Source: Leptospira gomenensis
Lineage (GTDB): Bacteria; Spirochaetota; Leptospiria; Leptospirales; Leptospiraceae
Length of the DNA: 64,000 bases
Direction of reading: 5' to 3'
Assembly: GCF_004770155.1 (NCBI RefSeq)
Contig: NZ_RQFA01000080.1
Span: 62,001 to 126,000 of the forward strand
Shown: piece after piece, positions 43,457 to 57,962 of the stretch
How positions within the stretch are numbered: position 1 is the first letter of the stretch
Layout: the number at the start of each line of letters is the position of its first letter
Position numbers and translations under genes: made by a program
The notes under the pieces: generated by a model
Database searches by the model: none
Seen by the model: the letters and a program-made list of their open reading frames with translations, nothing else
What the model was told of the DNA's origin: nothing

Positions 43457-44042
43457 TCATCTTCTCGAAGAGATGGTAGACGCGTTGTCTTCTCTTCCGG
43501 GAATCGGAAGAAAAAGCGCCTTCCGAATCAGTTTTCATCTTTTGCGATTGGAACAAGGTCTTTTCCATCAATTCATACGTCAGCTTACCGAAACTAAAAG
43601 TAGAATCCAATTTTGTAAACGATGCGGATCTTATTCCGAAACGGAGATCTGCGACATTTGCACTTCTGAAAAACGCGATTCACATACGTTTTGTGTAGTG
43701 GAACAGCCGGAAGATATTTTTTTCATCGAAAATACGAAAGAATTCCAAGGGAAATATCACGTTCTCAACGGAGTGATTTCTCCTTTGGAAGGAATCGGTC
43801 CGAGAGATCTGAGAATTAAGGAACTACTCGAAAGGATCGAACCCGAACAGGTTCAAGAAGTTTTGATCGCCACCAACCCTACTTTAGAAGGGGATGCGAC
43901 CGCCGATTATCTCGCCAACCAACTGAAACCTCTTTCGGTTAACGTTACAAGAATTGCATACGGAATCACAGTGGGCGGATCGATCGAACTTTCGGATCAA
44001 TATACTCTCGGTAGGGCGATCCGTTCGCGTTTACGTCTATAA
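43449..44042 (+). CDS. recR: Recombination mediator protein RecR
   Basis: A 197-residue protein of normal size. [20 protein letters not shown] is the helix-hairpin-helix region; [16 protein letters not shown] the C4 zinc finger; [35 protein letters not shown] the Toprim core; and a C-terminal Walker-like [16 protein letters not shown]. It loads RecA onto gapped DNA with RecO and RecF. Start is TTG 43449, overlapping the ybaB end by eight bases; an internal ATG at 43473 is possible. Confidence 0.95.
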   Translation: MANHLLEEMVDALSSLPGIGRKSAFRISFHLLRLEQGLFHQFIRQLTETKSRIQFCKRCGSYSETEICDICTSEKRDSHTFCVVEQPEDIFFIENTKEFQGKYHVLNGVISPLEGIGPRDLRIKELLERIEPEQVQEVLIATNPTLEGDATADYLANQLKPLSVNVTRIAYGITVGGSIELSDQYTLGRAIRSRLRL

Positions 44043-44049
44043 TCAAATT

Positions 44050-45624
44050 CTAAAATCTATGTTCCGCGGTTATGAAAAATTCCCGCAGAATTTTTCCATG
44101 GGTGGTATCTAGGTACGCCCTCAATCCGTCTCCCGCCACGAAATAACCGGAACGCATCAGTATCTGCATATCTCGAAACGCATTCCAACGTAAATTGATG
44201 TTGATCTCGTGTCCGAAAAACGCGCTAGTTTTATATCCGTTTTCCGCGTTAAAGTATCGGTTGTTTTCGATATAAGGCGATTTAGTTCCGTACAAACGAT
44301 AGTAACCCAAGGTCAAAAGCAAAGGACCGTAAACAACGAAGTCGCCGTTAATCCCGTACTCGTAAAGACCGCTTGAATCTTTTGCGGAAAAAAGGGCATA
44401 TCCCCCGGTGAAGTCGTTCGCGATATTCGAAACCGAATAACCGGGTAACAAAGTTTTATAACCACCGCCGCGTAGATTCGCTTTCGTTCCGTCCTTGTCG
44501 TATCCGGGTCTTCCCGTGCTTCCCACTCCGACAAGATTGAAGGTTAAATTCTCGCTGTAACGGTACGAAAACTGAAGATCCGCCATTCCGCCCGATATGG
44601 TATGTCTATCGTATCGATTGTATAAGACGTTTCCCGCCGCGTCTCGATACGGAGCAAGCGACTGCACTTTTCCATGGTTGTAAATTCCGTGTATGACGAA
44701 GCCGAAATTGGACAAATTGATTTCCGTCATCAAGCCGTGCCAGAACAACTGACCGACTTCGCTATCGAGTGCGATCACGTTTCCTTTTGCGTTGGTTGTT
44801 TTTTCGATCGAATTGATCGTATCGTCCAGAAAGTAGGAATACAATTCGTTTTTGACGTTGTTGAAAAAACTGGTTTTGATTTCGTAAAAATATATATTCG
44901 TCCCCAAATAATTCTTATCGGCGTATGTATTCTTATCCAAATCCAGTTGTGCGTTTTGTCTCGCGACAAACCAACCCGCTTCGATAGTCGTGTTCCAGAG
45001 ACGAAAATCCTTATTCAAGGTAATTCCCGTTCCGGGCGTGAATACGACTCTTCCTCGAGGTGAGGAAAAAAGTTGTTGCCCAACGCGAAGACTAAACGCG
45101 TCTTCGGGAAGTTTAAAATTCAGATATAAAAACGTGGTCTGAATGTTTACGGGAGAAGTAAAACCGGCTTCTCCACCTTGACCGGGACCGGTCGTGGAAT
45201 TTTGACCGAAACCTTTTCCTCCAAAGGTAATGTCGCCTACTTGAACTCCCCAAAGCGCTTCCAAGTATTTCGAAGTATTGAAGTTCATATTCACGGTCAT
45301 CCTCGTATCGAAATACGAAATGTCCTCTTTCTGCGGAGAAAGCGTGCTGGGATTTCCTTTTAAACGTTCGGAAATCTCGTTATCCAGAATTTTTTGATTT
45401 GCCTGTTGTTCTTCCGTTTTGAAGGTATTTCGATCGTACGGAGTGGCGGGTGTTTGACGAAACGTATAAATATCTCTGCCGAGATTAAAACCACGAACCC
45501 GGTAATTCCCCTGAAAATCGAGTTTGGTTTTTTCTTCGATCTCTTGGGAAAACAAGGCGAACGGAATCAATAGCAGGATTGGGCAAAAAAGCCGAATAGC
45601 CTTTTTCAAAAGGTCGATGTACAC
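44050..45624 (-). CDS. Outer-membrane beta-barrel protein of unknown substrate
   Basis: A 524-residue protein: signal peptide up to LFSQ (about 27), then alternating strands with aromatic girdles such as YFDTRMTVNMNFNTSKYLEA, FSLRVGQQLFSSPRGRVVF, and a final strand ending in EHRF (terminal Phe, as recognised by BamA). Starts with GTG. It is convergent with recR and lies three bases after the amino-acid-binding protein gene, so the pair is probably cotranscribed. It resembles the barrel at 4.6 kb in style but shares no clear stretch with it. Confidence 0.7.
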   Translation of the reverse strand: MYIDLLKKAIRLFCPILLLIPFALFSQEIEEKTKLDFQGNYRVRGFNLGRDIYTFRQTPATPYDRNTFKTEEQQANQKILDNEISERLKGNPSTLSPQKEDISYFDTRMTVNMNFNTSKYLEALWGVQVGDITFGGKGFGQNSTTGPGQGGEAGFTSPVNIQTTFLYLNFKLPEDAFSLRVGQQLFSSPRGRVVFTPGTGITLNKDFRLWNTTIEAGWFVARQNAQLDLDKNTYADKNYLGTNIYFYEIKTSFFNNVKNELYSYFLDDTINSIEKTTNAKGNVIALDSEVGQLFWHGLMTEINLSNFGFVIHGIYNHGKVQSLAPYRDAAGNVLYNRYDRHTISGGMADLQFSYRYSENLTFNLVGVGSTGRPGYDKDGTKANLRGGGYKTLLPGYSVSNIANDFTGGYALFSAKDSSGLYEYGINGDFVVYGPLLLTLGYYRLYGTKSPYIENNRYFNAENGYKTSAFFGHEININLRWNAFRDMQILMRSGYFVAGDGLRAYLDTTHGKILREFFITAEHRF

Positions 45625-45627
45625 GGA

Positions 45628-46476
45628 TCATTTTACCCAGTTATTCTGATTAAAATATCGGTTTCTTAGGTCGTCCAAAACACCGGTCCGTTTTAATTCC
45701 TTGATAAAGAAGTTCAAATTATCGGCGAAAATAAGATCGTTTTGAGGAAGAGCCGCGCTTATATTCTCCTCCTGAACCGAACCTAAAAGTGGAAGATAAT
45801 TGGCACGCAAAGAAGGATTTTTTTGCAGCAGTGTCAGTATAAAAAAACTGTCCGCAACGAAACAAGTCACGTTATTGCTCACTAAGTTATCAACGGCGAT
45901 CGAGTCCGAAAGGTAACTGTAGATAGGGAGTTTAGAAAATTTCTTTTGAAGATACAAGTGATTGGTCGTATTGGAACGCACCGAAAAGCTGACAAGACCG
46001 CTCAACGTGGAAAGATCGTTCAAGCTGATGAATCGTCTCGAAGTCACAATGTTTCCTTCCGGTTCTGGAGGAAGAATTTTTTTGCTGACCAATCCGGCCG
46101 GAGTCGTGACGAGATACGGATCCGAAAAAGTGACTTGTTTTCCGCGATTCAAATCGGTGGACATACCCGCAAACGCAAGATCTATTTTACCCGCTTTGAT
46201 ATCGTCCGAAAATTGACGAAAGGTTTTTAACGGAACCAATTTAAGGGAAACTCCCAAATAATCCGCGTATAACTTAGCGAGTTCCGCGTCGATACCCGGA
46301 TAACCGTCTTTCGGATTTTCGATATAAAACGGTTCGTACTGTTTATTGACTCCGACTACGAGTTCTTTTTTAGAAAAAATTTTCTCCAGCCTCGATCCGG
46401 AATATTCGGATTGCGGAAATACCGCGACCGGAATTAAAAAAATCCAAAATGAAAGAAGGATTCTTTTCGCTAACAT
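45628..46476 (-). CDS. Periplasmic solute-binding protein, SBP_bac_3 family
   Basis: A 282-residue protein with signal peptide (1-21). [21 protein letters not shown] and [26 protein letters not shown] are the start of a family 3 fold, with [31 protein letters not shown] as the classic ligand site. Family 3 proteins bind polar amino acids for ABC importers, but no permease or ATPase gene is nearby. The gene follows the OmpA-family gene and precedes the barrel, an orphan arrangement that points to sensing or to a separate transporter. Confidence 0.88.
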   Translation of the reverse strand: MLAKRILLSFWIFLIPVAVFPQSEYSGSRLEKIFSKKELVVGVNKQYEPFYIENPKDGYPGIDAELAKLYADYLGVSLKLVPLKTFRQFSDDIKAGKIDLAFAGMSTDLNRGKQVTFSDPYLVTTPAGLVSKKILPPEPEGNIVTSRRFISLNDLSTLSGLVSFSVRSNTTNHLYLQKKFSKLPIYSYLSDSIAVDNLVSNNVTCFVADSFFILTLLQKNPSLRANYLPLLGSVQEENISAALPQNDLIFADNLNFFIKELKRTGVLDDLRNRYFNQNNWVK

Positions 46477-46538
46477 GAAACAAAGAATGCACGCAAGCCC
46501 GAATTTTGCCAGAGCATTTTGATCGGAGGAAAGAATTT

Positions 46539-47816
46539 CTACTGTGAAACGATCCGAAACTCGGTTCTGCGATTCTTGTAATCGGTTTCAGGATTTTTTT
46601 CAGGTATAATCGGTTCCGAACTTCCTTTTCCTTCGGTTACGATACGGTTCGGATCGATTCCTTTCTTTAATAGAAAGTCCTTAACCGCTTCAGCCCTATT
46701 CTTACTTAGGATTAGATTTTCTTTTTTATCTCCGTTTAAATCCGTATGACCGATGATCTTTAATCGTACACTCGGATTTCGAACGAGAAAAGAATTCAAA
46801 TTCTCTAAAATAGGAAACGAATTCTCCAAAATTTCATAGGATCCTAACGCAAAATGAATGTTATCCAACGAAACCGCCTTTCCTTTTTCCAAATCCGAAA
46901 ACGGATCGGCGACGTTGGAAAAGATATCGTAATCCTTTCCCGTTCTTCTACAAAAATAAAACGTAGTGCCGTCCCCGGATTCGAGATAAAACGCTTCGTC
47001 TCCGGCAGTATTAATATCCGGACCTAAATTGATCGGTTCGGAATAGTTTCCGTCGTTTAACAATTCGGATTTATAAATATCGTAACCGCCGAAACCTCCG
47101 GGACGATTGGAGGAAAAGAAGATCGTTTTACCGTTTTTAGAGATCGTCGCGGCGATCTCCGAATAATCGGTGTTAATCGGTGCGGGAAGACTCAGGGCCT
47201 TGTCCCACGTTTTATTCCTGTACATTGAAACGAATATATCCGCTTCTGAGACTTTTCCGAACGGATATCTCGTAAAATAAAGACGGTCGTTGAAAAGAAA
47301 CGGATTTTCTTCGATCGATTCCGTATTTACGGTCCTGGGTAAAGCGGCAGGAGCGGCCCAATCGGATCCTTTCTTTTTGGAAAAATAAATGTCCCGGGAA
47401 ACACCGATTTTTCCGTTCGAAAGTTGAAACTCTATCGCTCCGTCTCTATTAGAGGAAAATAATATTCCTTCTTCCTTATTGAGGATAAACGGACTTTGAT
47501 CGTCGAAATTCGAATTTAATACTTCGATCTCTTCGCCTTGTTTCCATTCGTTTCCGTTCCGTACTGACCGATAAAGATCGGTGTAATTCGAGTTTTCTCG
47601 TTTCGAATAAAAGTAAAGGACGTTACCGTCGTCGGTTAAACTGATTCCGAATTCGTTCAGACCGGTATTGATTCCGCCGGTTAGTTTTATCGGTTTTGTC
47701 TGCGCTGCGGAACGTATTTCGTTTTCTTGAGAATTCAAAGAAAAAATACGAAAGAATAAAACCGAGACAATTGCAGCCTTAAAGAAAATACGATTTGACA
47801 AAGAAGACGAAAACAT
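46539..47816 (-). CDS. OmpA-family protein with PD40 (beta-propeller) repeats
   Basis: A 425-residue envelope protein. Signal peptide 1-30; residues about 45-290 are WD40-like PD40 repeats ([57 protein letters not shown]). The C-terminal OmpA domain (about 310-425) has the peptidoglycan-binding signature [21 protein letters not shown] and the ending NRRTEFRI. It would tether the outer membrane to peptidoglycan in the periplasm. It is followed 62 bases on by the binding-protein gene. Confidence 0.87.
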   Translation of the reverse strand: MFSSSLSNRIFFKAAIVSVLFFRIFSLNSQENEIRSAAQTKPIKLTGGINTGLNEFGISLTDDGNVLYFYSKRENSNYTDLYRSVRNGNEWKQGEEIEVLNSNFDDQSPFILNKEEGILFSSNRDGAIEFQLSNGKIGVSRDIYFSKKKGSDWAAPAALPRTVNTESIEENPFLFNDRLYFTRYPFGKVSEADIFVSMYRNKTWDKALSLPAPINTDYSEIAATISKNGKTIFFSSNRPGGFGGYDIYKSELLNDGNYSEPINLGPDINTAGDEAFYLESGDGTTFYFCRRTGKDYDIFSNVADPFSDLEKGKAVSLDNIHFALGSYEILENSFPILENLNSFLVRNPSVRLKIIGHTDLNGDKKENLILSKNRAEAVKDFLLKKGIDPNRIVTEGKGSSEPIIPEKNPETDYKNRRTEFRIVSQ

Positions 47817-47953
47817 AACAACTCCAAGATCGGAAAGATCCTAGTTTATTATCCTTTCTTTTTAAAAAAACGTGAGTGAAAACTTTGCGAAAACGGAATA
47901 ATTTCCGTTTCTATTTTTGAAAATTGACGATTTGTTTAAAACGGAAAAGCCGC

Positions 47954-49199
47954 CTAGAAATAAGGTTTTAAAATCTTCGGAATACGAACCGTCCCGTCTT
48001 CGTTTTGGAAGTTTTCCAAAATCGCGGCATACGTTCTGCCCAAAGCCAAACCGGATCCGTTGATCGTATGAACGAGTTGATTTTTTCCATCCTTGGATTT
48101 ATAACGAATCTTTCCTCTTCGCGCTTGAAAATCGCGAAAATTCGAAACGGAAGAAATTTCCATATAACGGTTCAAACCCGGCATCCAAACTTCGATATCG
48201 TATGTGATCGAAGAGTTCGCGGATATATCTCCGCTACAAAGTATAATCACGCGATAAGGAAGTTCTAGTTTTTTTAGAATGTTCTCGGCGTGTGCGAGCA
48301 TCAGTTTATGTTGCTCCTCGGATTCCTCGGGTTTGCAGAATTTTACGAGTTCCACTTTTTGAAACTGATGTACACGAACCAATCCGCGCGTGTCCTTACC
48401 GTACGATCCCGCTTCTCTTCTGAAACAGGAAGTGTGTGCGGTAACCGAGATAGGCAACTGTTCTTCGGGAATGATTTCGTCCCTGTATAAATTCGTAAGA
48501 GGAACTTCCGCGGTGGGAATCAGATTGAGTTCGTCTTTTTCGATTCTATAAAATTCGTCCTTGAACTTCGGATATTGACCGGTCGCGGTCATGGATTCGT
48601 CGTTTACCATCATGGGGACCCAAACTTCCGTATAACCGTGTTCTTTGGTATGTGTTTCGAGCATGAAGTTCATCAGGGCCCGCTCCAGCTTGGCGCCTTC
48701 CTTCCAATACGTATACGCTCGACCTCCGGAAAGTTTAACTCCCTTTTCGAAGTTGATCCATTCCAGCGATTCTCCGATTTCAAAATGAGGTTTCGGAACA
48801 AAGGAGAATTTCGGAATCGTACCGACTTCGTATTGTACTACGTTGTCATGTTCCGATTTTCCTTCCGGAACCTTCGGGTCTAAAACATTAGGAAGTCCTA
48901 AATTAATTTCGATTAGGGATTTTTCCTCTTCTTCGAGTTTGGTTTCGATTTCTTTGATCTTTTCGCCGACCAATTTCACCGAAGCGGATATTTCCGTTAT
49001 ATCGCCGCCCGCCTGTTTGATTTTACCGACTTCTTTACTGACTCGGTTGCGCTCCTCTCTCAGTTGATCGGCTTCCTTTTGAAACTCCCTTTTTTTTCGG
49101 ATAATCTCCGTTAGACGGTCGATGATTCCGATTTCCTTAAATCCTCTGAGCTCCAAAACCTTTTTGAGGTCTTCCGTGTTTTCGGTGATGTAACGAAGA

Positions 49200-49207
<8 letters not shown>
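47954..49207 (-). CDS. serS: Seryl-tRNA synthetase
   Basis: A 417-residue class II synthetase. An N-terminal antiparallel coiled coil (about 30-100) that binds the tRNA-Ser long arm is followed by a catalytic domain with motif 2 [22 protein letters not shown] and motif 3 [17 protein letters not shown]. It charges the tRNA-Ser at 41.5 kb. Its start overlaps the end of tatD by eight bases. Confidence 0.97.
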
Positions 49208-50009
<802 letters not shown>

Positions 50010-50015
50010 AGAAAA

Positions 50016-50075
<60 letters not shown>

Positions 50076-50128
50076 TCTTCAGACAGGTGAAAGCGATCGG
50101 CTAAAAACCAAGTTTCGGGACATAAACC

Positions 50129-51154
50129 GTGGATATAAAAGCATCGAGTGCATTACTATATTACAGACTTCGGTATAAGTATCAAGAGTACAAGCTCAAA
50201 CTGGATCTGAAACTTTCCGAACTCAACAGAAAGGGAAGAGAAAGACTCACCGTTATGGTCATTCCGCACTCGGAACAAAAGACCATCAACTTTCACATTT
50301 CTTACCGGGCGATTTCCATCTTCATAGGTACCGTTTTTATTCTTCTTATCATCAGCTCCATCAACGTTTTGAGTCATAGCGGCTCCGTCCATCAACTCAC
50401 CGAGCTGAATCTTTCCAACAAGGACTTTATCCGTCAATCGGCGAAGATGAAGGAAGAGATCAATTCGCTTCACGAGTATGTGGAATATTATTACGGAAGA
50501 TTGGCGAGACTTTACGTTCGTCTCGGCGGCGATCCTGCAAAAGTTTCCAAAGGGATCGGTGGAGCGGAGCAACTAACGACCCAACCACCTTCCGTGATAG
50601 AACCGAAAACAAACACGAACCCCTTATCTGCAAACGATCTTCCCGAAGGTGCGGCGGTTTTCCGTTTAAAGGAAGACGTTCACAATCTCAAGATCAGCAA
50701 CGAGCTCACTCAGGAAATCATCTCGATTCTGAAAAAAAGAAAAAACATCCTAAAACAAACGCCCTCGATTTGGCCGGTTAAGGGTTACGTACTTTATCCA
50801 CATGGTTCCTATTTCAATCCGATTTCGGGAAGAAGAGAATACAACAACGGAGTGGACATAGGATCGTTTGCAGGTTCGGAAGTAATGGCGACCGCTCCGG
50901 GGACCGTGTATGAAATCGGTTATACGAGAAACACCGGATATTTCGTAAAAGTCGGTCACAAATACGGTTGGAAAACGATTTATTCGAATATGGATCGGCT
51001 CAAAGTAAAACAAGGCCAACAAGTTTCCAAATCCGAGGTCATCGGATTTGTGGGAAAAACGGAATCTTCTCCCAATTATATGCTTCATTATGAAATCCAC
51101 GTTGGAACAAGAGCGATCAATCCGTTCGCTTTCCTCAATCAAATTCAGGACTGA
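50129..51154 (+). CDS. Membrane-anchored M23-like protein with degenerate active site, bactofilin partner
   Basis: A 341-residue protein: cytoplasmic N-terminus of about 60 residues, one membrane segment (near 62-85), a coiled-coil part (about 95-125), and a LytM-like domain (about 210-335). The zinc motifs are broken: [10 protein letters not shown] has Asn where H-x-x-x-D should start, YSNMDRL replaces the catalytic His by Asn, and NYMLHYEIH has Met in place of the first His of H-x-H. It is therefore probably not a peptidase. It starts with GTG and its stop abuts the bactofilin start. Divergent from tatD by 119 bp. Confidence 0.85.
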   Translation: MDIKASSALLYYRLRYKYQEYKLKLDLKLSELNRKGRERLTVMVIPHSEQKTINFHISYRAISIFIGTVFILLIISSINVLSHSGSVHQLTELNLSNKDFIRQSAKMKEEINSLHEYVEYYYGRLARLYVRLGGDPAKVSKGIGGAEQLTTQPPSVIEPKTNTNPLSANDLPEGAAVFRLKEDVHNLKISNELTQEIISILKKRKNILKQTPSIWPVKGYVLYPHGSYFNPISGRREYNNGVDIGSFAGSEVMATAPGTVYEIGYTRNTGYFVKVGHKYGWKTIYSNMDRLKVKQGQQVSKSEVIGFVGKTESSPNYMLHYEIHVGTRAINPFAFLNQIQD

Positions 51155-51498
<344 letters not shown>

Positions 51499-51502
<4 letters not shown>

Positions 51503-52011
51503 AAGTACTCATACCTCCTTATCAACCTCCTCGAAAAGAAACAGAAACCAAAAACGCTTCCAAAACCAAGAAGAATGGAATTTCCTCTTTAAACGGAGGA
51601 AGTGCTTCGAATTCGACGACACCGATCGAAAACGCTCCGTCTTCTTTTTTGGATATTTTAGAGGAAATCGTTCCTTCCGGATCGGAAATTACAAAAGATC
51701 TCAACGCACTCTGGAGAGAACTTCCCGAAATCGAAAAAAGATTCTTAGATCTTCCTTCCATCGAAAATTTAGAAGCCTATCAAAAACACGTTCAAGCGAT
51801 CACGAAAACGGTCATCGATCAGAATATGAAAGTGGAAACTCTCGCGAGAAGAATGAAAGGTGAAACAAAAAAGATTTATCACGTCGTCAAAATCATCGAC
51901 GAAAAAATCCAGGTTTTGGCTGAATTGATCATGAACGAAGGAAATTCCGCTTTTAAGCTGTTGAAGTCTCTTACCGACATCCGCGGTTTACTGTTGGATA
52001 TTCAAGAGTAA
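51499..52011 (+). CDS. YaaR/DUF327 family protein
   Basis: A 170-residue protein. A Lys/Thr/Asn-rich disordered start (to about residue 45) precedes a helical domain (FLDILEEIVPSGSEITKDLNALWREL...) and ends in IDEKIQVLAELIMNEGNSAFKLLKSLTDIRGLLLDI, which fits YaaR-type DUF327 proteins. The TTG start overlaps the bactofilin stop by four bases (TTGA), so the three genes are coupled. Function is not known; operon membership suggests a link to the bactofilin polymer. Confidence 0.8.
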
Positions 52012-52320
52012 CCGAATTTCCCAGTTTCCGAACGTTAGAAAAGAGGATCCCACCCAGGCGCGTTTTCAACGTAACCCGGATCGTATTCGGAATGTATCAC
52101 CAACATTCCTTTTTTTTACTCTTTCGAACTCGAGGAAAATCACGACCCTGCCGCTCCAGTGCCGCGTTTCGAAAAAACGATTTTCATCAACGTTTCGGCT
52201 TGCAGTTCATTCCCCATATACGTGTCTTCGTTCCTGTTTAGAGATTAGACATTCTCCTGTCTGTTATTTCATACCGAGGGATTATATTTCCCGCTAGTTC
52301 AAATAACATGAGGATATCAG
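52012..52320. other. Intergenic region after the bactofilin operon
   Basis: 309 bases without a gene. The segment 52090-52120 has a long T stretch and the end (52300-52320) carries GAGGATATCAG, the ribosome-binding site of the next gene. I see no clear terminator hairpin, tRNA or operator. Confidence 0.5.
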
Positions 52321-53010
52321 ATGAATTCAATCATCCGTTCGTTTCGCAATGGAGAAAAATTACGGAAATCACTTAAAAGATTTCTAATATTGCTTGTATT
52401 GTCGTTTTTAAGCGGCTCATTTTTCGCGTGCGCACGCTTAAATTACATCGCTAGGTTCGAAAAAAAAGGTCAAGTCGTCGATACGGCCCATTTAACCGAG
52501 GAAGCCCGTAAACTAAAACAGGAAGACGTTACAAACGTAAACGCATATGTAATCGAATTCCCGCCGGGAATCAACTGGGACGGACACACTCTGCGAGTTG
52601 ACGAAAAAAAATGGGAAGTATTAGGAACGGTCCATTCGGACTACGACCAAGGAAGTTATATATTCTGGTTTTACGATTATCTGGAGGAAGAGTCTTGGAA
52701 AAACACCTATTGCCATTTGCAAGTTCCCATCAACTGGATCACTTTAGGAATTTGGGCTTTCACACCTCTTTATTATCCTTGTATCGTACGCGAAGCCAAA
52801 GATGATGTGGAATTCGAAAACAGTCGTAAATTACGCATCACCAACTCGCTCAAGAAAATAACCAAAGTAGCCGGCGGAGATACCGTTTTGGTCGAAGGTT
52901 TCGGAGATCTTAGGATACAATTTATCAACACAAGTACCGGGCAAAACGCCGGAGTCGTCGGGATTAAAACCGTTTCCGGTAACGGGTGGGCTTTAAAAAA
53001 GAAGAAGTAA
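52321..53010 (+). CDS. Putative lipoprotein of unknown function
   Basis: A 229-residue protein with a charged 20-residue N-terminus, a hydrophobic run and a lipobox GSFFAC (Cys37 or so). The mature part has a repeated aromatic pattern (YDQGSYIFWFYDYLEEESWKNTYCHLQVP), then WITLGIWAFTPLYYPCIVREA, which may be a membrane-dipping segment, and a C-terminal beta region. The FTPLYYPC stretch is reminiscent of small Leptospira lipoproteins that follow TRL-type modules, but no family is claimed. It is isolated, followed by a hairpin. Confidence 0.65.
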   Translation: MNSIIRSFRNGEKLRKSLKRFLILLVLSFLSGSFFACARLNYIARFEKKGQVVDTAHLTEEARKLKQEDVTNVNAYVIEFPPGINWDGHTLRVDEKKWEVLGTVHSDYDQGSYIFWFYDYLEEESWKNTYCHLQVPINWITLGIWAFTPLYYPCIVREAKDDVEFENSRKLRITNSLKKITKVAGGDTVLVEGFGDLRIQFINTSTGQNAGVVGIKTVSGNGWALKKKK

Positions 53011-53032
53011 CGCGTAACTTTTAAACAATACC

Positions 53033-53081
53033 GGCGGAATGGGTCGAACAAGAATCTAGGATATTATCGGCTCATTCCGGC
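53033..53081. terminator. Possible terminator hairpin between convergent genes
   Basis: A 14-bp imperfect stem (GGCGGAATGGGTCG with CGGCTCATTCCGGC; one mismatch, two G-T pairs) and a 21-base loop lie between the lipoprotein gene and parB, whose stops face each other. There is no clear T-run on either side, so termination is uncertain. Confidence 0.35.
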
Positions 53082-53240
53082 AAACAAAGATTAGTCGGTA
53101 TTTCTTAAGAATCTCCCTCCTACATTGTTTGTTTTTGATCCCCTAGCGTTATGCGATCTCCGTTCTTGCGATTACAAAACGTTTGATTTCTTTCTTCGGT
53201 TTCGCCACTCAATTCGAAGAAGTTCGGAGGATTTGAAAGC

Positions 53241-54116
<876 letters not shown>

Positions 54117-54118
54117 TC

Positions 54119-55622
<1,504 letters not shown>

Positions 55623-55778
55623 GTTGCTAACTTAGAATTTGCTTCGAACTTGTCCAGACCGATGAATCCTACGAAAGAAGATTCACCGACATTTTTATTC
55701 CTAAAACCTTACGACGGGTTCGATTCCAATCGGAACCGTTTCGGATAAAAGAAAGAAATCGGATTTTGAATCGATTAC

Positions 55779-55790
55779 TTGTTTAAACAA
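55779..55790. promoter_or_regulatory. Candidate MarR operator, perfect palindrome TTGTTTAAACAA
   Basis: A perfect 12-bp palindrome lies 40 bases upstream of the MarR-type gene. The form TTG-N6-CAA is typical for MarR repressors that regulate themselves. The position fits a promoter-proximal operator. Confidence 0.5.
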
Positions 55791-55829
55791 ATAAATGGAC
55801 GAATCGATATAAAACGAAATTCTTCCCGT

Positions 55830-56285
55830 ATGTTCGTTTTAGACAAACAACTCGGATTCAACTTACATCGTGTGGCGCTTTTGTTTCGAAGAGAACTTTC
55901 CCGCTGTCTTCGTGATTACAACCTTACTCCGGAACAATGGCAGGTGTTAGCCGCTCTTTGGGAAAAAGAATCCCTGACTCAGAAAGAAATCATACATATA
56001 ACTTTGCAGGACGCACCTTCCGCTTCTCGAATGATTGCGAGGATGGTTCAAAAAGATCTCGTAAAAAGCGAAACCTCGAAAGAAGACAAAAGAGCGACCT
56101 TGATCACCCTTACGAAAACAGGAAAGTCGTATGAAAAAATTCTTCCGAAAAAAATACTTTCCCACTTTGAAACCTTGTTAAATGATTTTTCGGAAAGAAA
56201 AAAACAAACTCTGTTGGACTTGTTGAAGGAGTTGCGAATCGTATTCGGAGATTTTAATTCTCCTCCGGAGGGAATCCAAAACTAA
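55830..56285 (+). CDS. MarR-family transcriptional regulator
   Basis: A 151-residue winged-helix protein. LTPEQWQVLAALWEKESLTQKEIIHITLQDAPSASRMIARM is the MarR helix-turn-helix; LVKSETSKEDKRATLITLTKTG the wing with D-x-R. No reactive cysteine is evident near the N-terminus, so it differs from the OhrR at 17.3 kb. ATG 55830 was chosen; the TTG at 55779 lies within the palindrome. No target gene on the same strand follows. Confidence 0.85.
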   Translation: MFVLDKQLGFNLHRVALLFRRELSRCLRDYNLTPEQWQVLAALWEKESLTQKEIIHITLQDAPSASRMIARMVQKDLVKSETSKEDKRATLITLTKTGKSYEKILPKKILSHFETLLNDFSERKKQTLLDLLKELRIVFGDFNSPPEGIQN

Positions 56286-56287
56286 AA

Positions 56288-56320
56288 ACGGAGAAGGCCG
56301 ACTAAATCGACGTTCTCCGT
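56288..56320 (-). terminator. Terminator of the M20 peptidase gene (may serve both strands)
   Basis: Stem ACGGAGAA with TTCTCCGT and an interior loop that also pairs in part (CGA/TCG). On the minus strand it is followed by a run of five T, so it ends the M20 transcript; the convergent marR gene stops two bases before it. Confidence 0.6.
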
Positions 56321-56353
56321 TCCGGTTTCGGGGACTCTTCTTTTAGAAAAGAA

Positions 56354-57808
56354 TCATTCTTCGTAGTTATTGAATTCGATAACCGACTTATGAAGAATTT
56401 CGATTCCCGTTTTTAAATGTTCCACGGTAGTGCTTTCGTTTTTGCCGTGAATTCCGTCTATCTCTTCGGAAGTCAATAGAGCCGGAATCAAACCGTAACA
56501 CTTATATCCAAGTAAACGTAGATACGATGAGTCGGTAGTTCCCGGCGACAAAAACGGAGTGACCACCGAACCCGGTACTACTTCCTGCACCACACCCGAA
56601 AGAATTTTAAAGTATTTGGAATCGACGGGAGAAGTTGTCCCCGGTTCCAAATGCCTCGCAGTCACCTGTACGTTGTATTTTTCACCGAGCTGTTTTACCT
56701 TTTCGTAAATCTCGTTCTCGTTGAAACCGGGAAGGATTCGAATGTCCACGCTTCCGTTTACTTTAGAAGTTATCACGTTAATTCCCGCGTAGTGCGTATC
56801 AACTCCCGTAATACTCACCGAGTTACTTGTCATTGCTCGAAGATGTTTGTTCGTCTGAATCACACCTTTGAGAACGGTTCCTAAAAGAGGATTTCTCGAT
56901 CTTTTGAGTATGAACGAATTCGGAAAGGGACTTACGACACCCATTTGATAAAAGAAAGAAGCGGTCTCATCCTTAATGATCGTAACCTCGTTCATTTTTT
57001 TGAGTTCGTATAGAAAGTCGATGAGGTTCAGTGCGGAATAACGAATCGGCGGCGTACTTCCGTGACCGGGAATATCCTCGGCTACGAGATCCAACCATAC
57101 TGCGCCTCTTTCCGCGTGCTGAATGTTAAAGATCTTACTTCCTTTGATGACCACGTCTTTGGTTCCGACGCCGCCTTCATTATGAACGAATTCGTATCCG
57201 TTGAAAATTTCTCGGTGTTTGGCGATTAAAAATCTCATTCCGAATTCGGAACGGCTTTCTTCGTCGGAGACAGCGAGATACATCAGATTCTTTTTCAATT
57301 TAATTCCCGAGTCGTGAATTAAAAAGAACGCATACAACTGCATGATTCCGAGACCCTTCACATCGACTGCGCCGCGTCCAAAAATACGGTCTCCTTTTCT
57401 TATTCCGGAAAAAGGATCCTCATTCCAATCCTTTGGATCGGCTTCGACAACATCGATATGATTCGTAAGAATCAAACCTCCTTCCGGATCCGTTCCTTTG
57501 ATCTCGGCGTAAATGCTCGCTCGATCCGGTTTTCCGGGAACCTCTATGATAGTTGTCGTAATTCCGCGTTTGTCAAAGAGGCTTTTCAAAAACAGAGCGG
57601 CTTGTTTTTCGTTACCGCGAACCGTTTTGATTCTCAGATAACTCTGAAGATCTTTGGCGGCTTCCTCCGAAATTTTCGCGTAGTCTTTCGTTTCGAATTT
57701 TGTTTTAGGAGGAATGGACTGAATTCCTTTCTCCGTAAAAAAAATCGTATATAACAAAAACAAAGTCAAAGCTCCGAGAAAACCCAAAGCTATTTTCTTC
57801 CAATTCAT
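56354..57808 (-). CDS. M20 family metallopeptidase (carboxypeptidase S-like)
   Basis: A 484-residue protein with one N-terminal membrane segment (about 5-24) that anchors or exports it. [22 protein letters not shown] (His and downstream Asp), [13 protein letters not shown] (bridging Asp) and [12 protein letters not shown] (catalytic Glu pair) are M20 metal motifs; a later [24 protein letters not shown] region and a C-terminal HGKNE give the last ligands. CPS-type enzymes cut short peptides. GAGGAG lies seven bases before ATG 57808; a TTG further up would add 17 residues before the anchor. Confidence 0.9.
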   Translation of the reverse strand: MNWKKIALGFLGALTLFLLYTIFFTEKGIQSIPPKTKFETKDYAKISEEAAKDLQSYLRIKTVRGNEKQAALFLKSLFDKRGITTTIIEVPGKPDRASIYAEIKGTDPEGGLILTNHIDVVEADPKDWNEDPFSGIRKGDRIFGRGAVDVKGLGIMQLYAFFLIHDSGIKLKKNLMYLAVSDEESRSEFGMRFLIAKHREIFNGYEFVHNEGGVGTKDVVIKGSKIFNIQHAERGAVWLDLVAEDIPGHGSTPPIRYSALNLIDFLYELKKMNEVTIIKDETASFFYQMGVVSPFPNSFILKRSRNPLLGTVLKGVIQTNKHLRAMTSNSVSITGVDTHYAGINVITSKVNGSVDIRILPGFNENEIYEKVKQLGEKYNVQVTARHLEPGTTSPVDSKYFKILSGVVQEVVPGSVVTPFLSPGTTDSSYLRLLGYKCYGLIPALLTSEEIDGIHGKNESTTVEHLKTGIEILHKSVIEFNNYEE

Positions 57809-57962
57809 CTTCCATCTCCTCAGTGCGGGTGAGATTAACGTGTCCCTCTTTCCTTTCAAGGCATTTACAACCGAAGATCGGCGTCTTTTTTAACGGCGGA
57901 ACCTGGATTTGCCGGTTAACCTTTTCATAAGATATCCGATGATTGAAACGTAGAGGTTGAAA

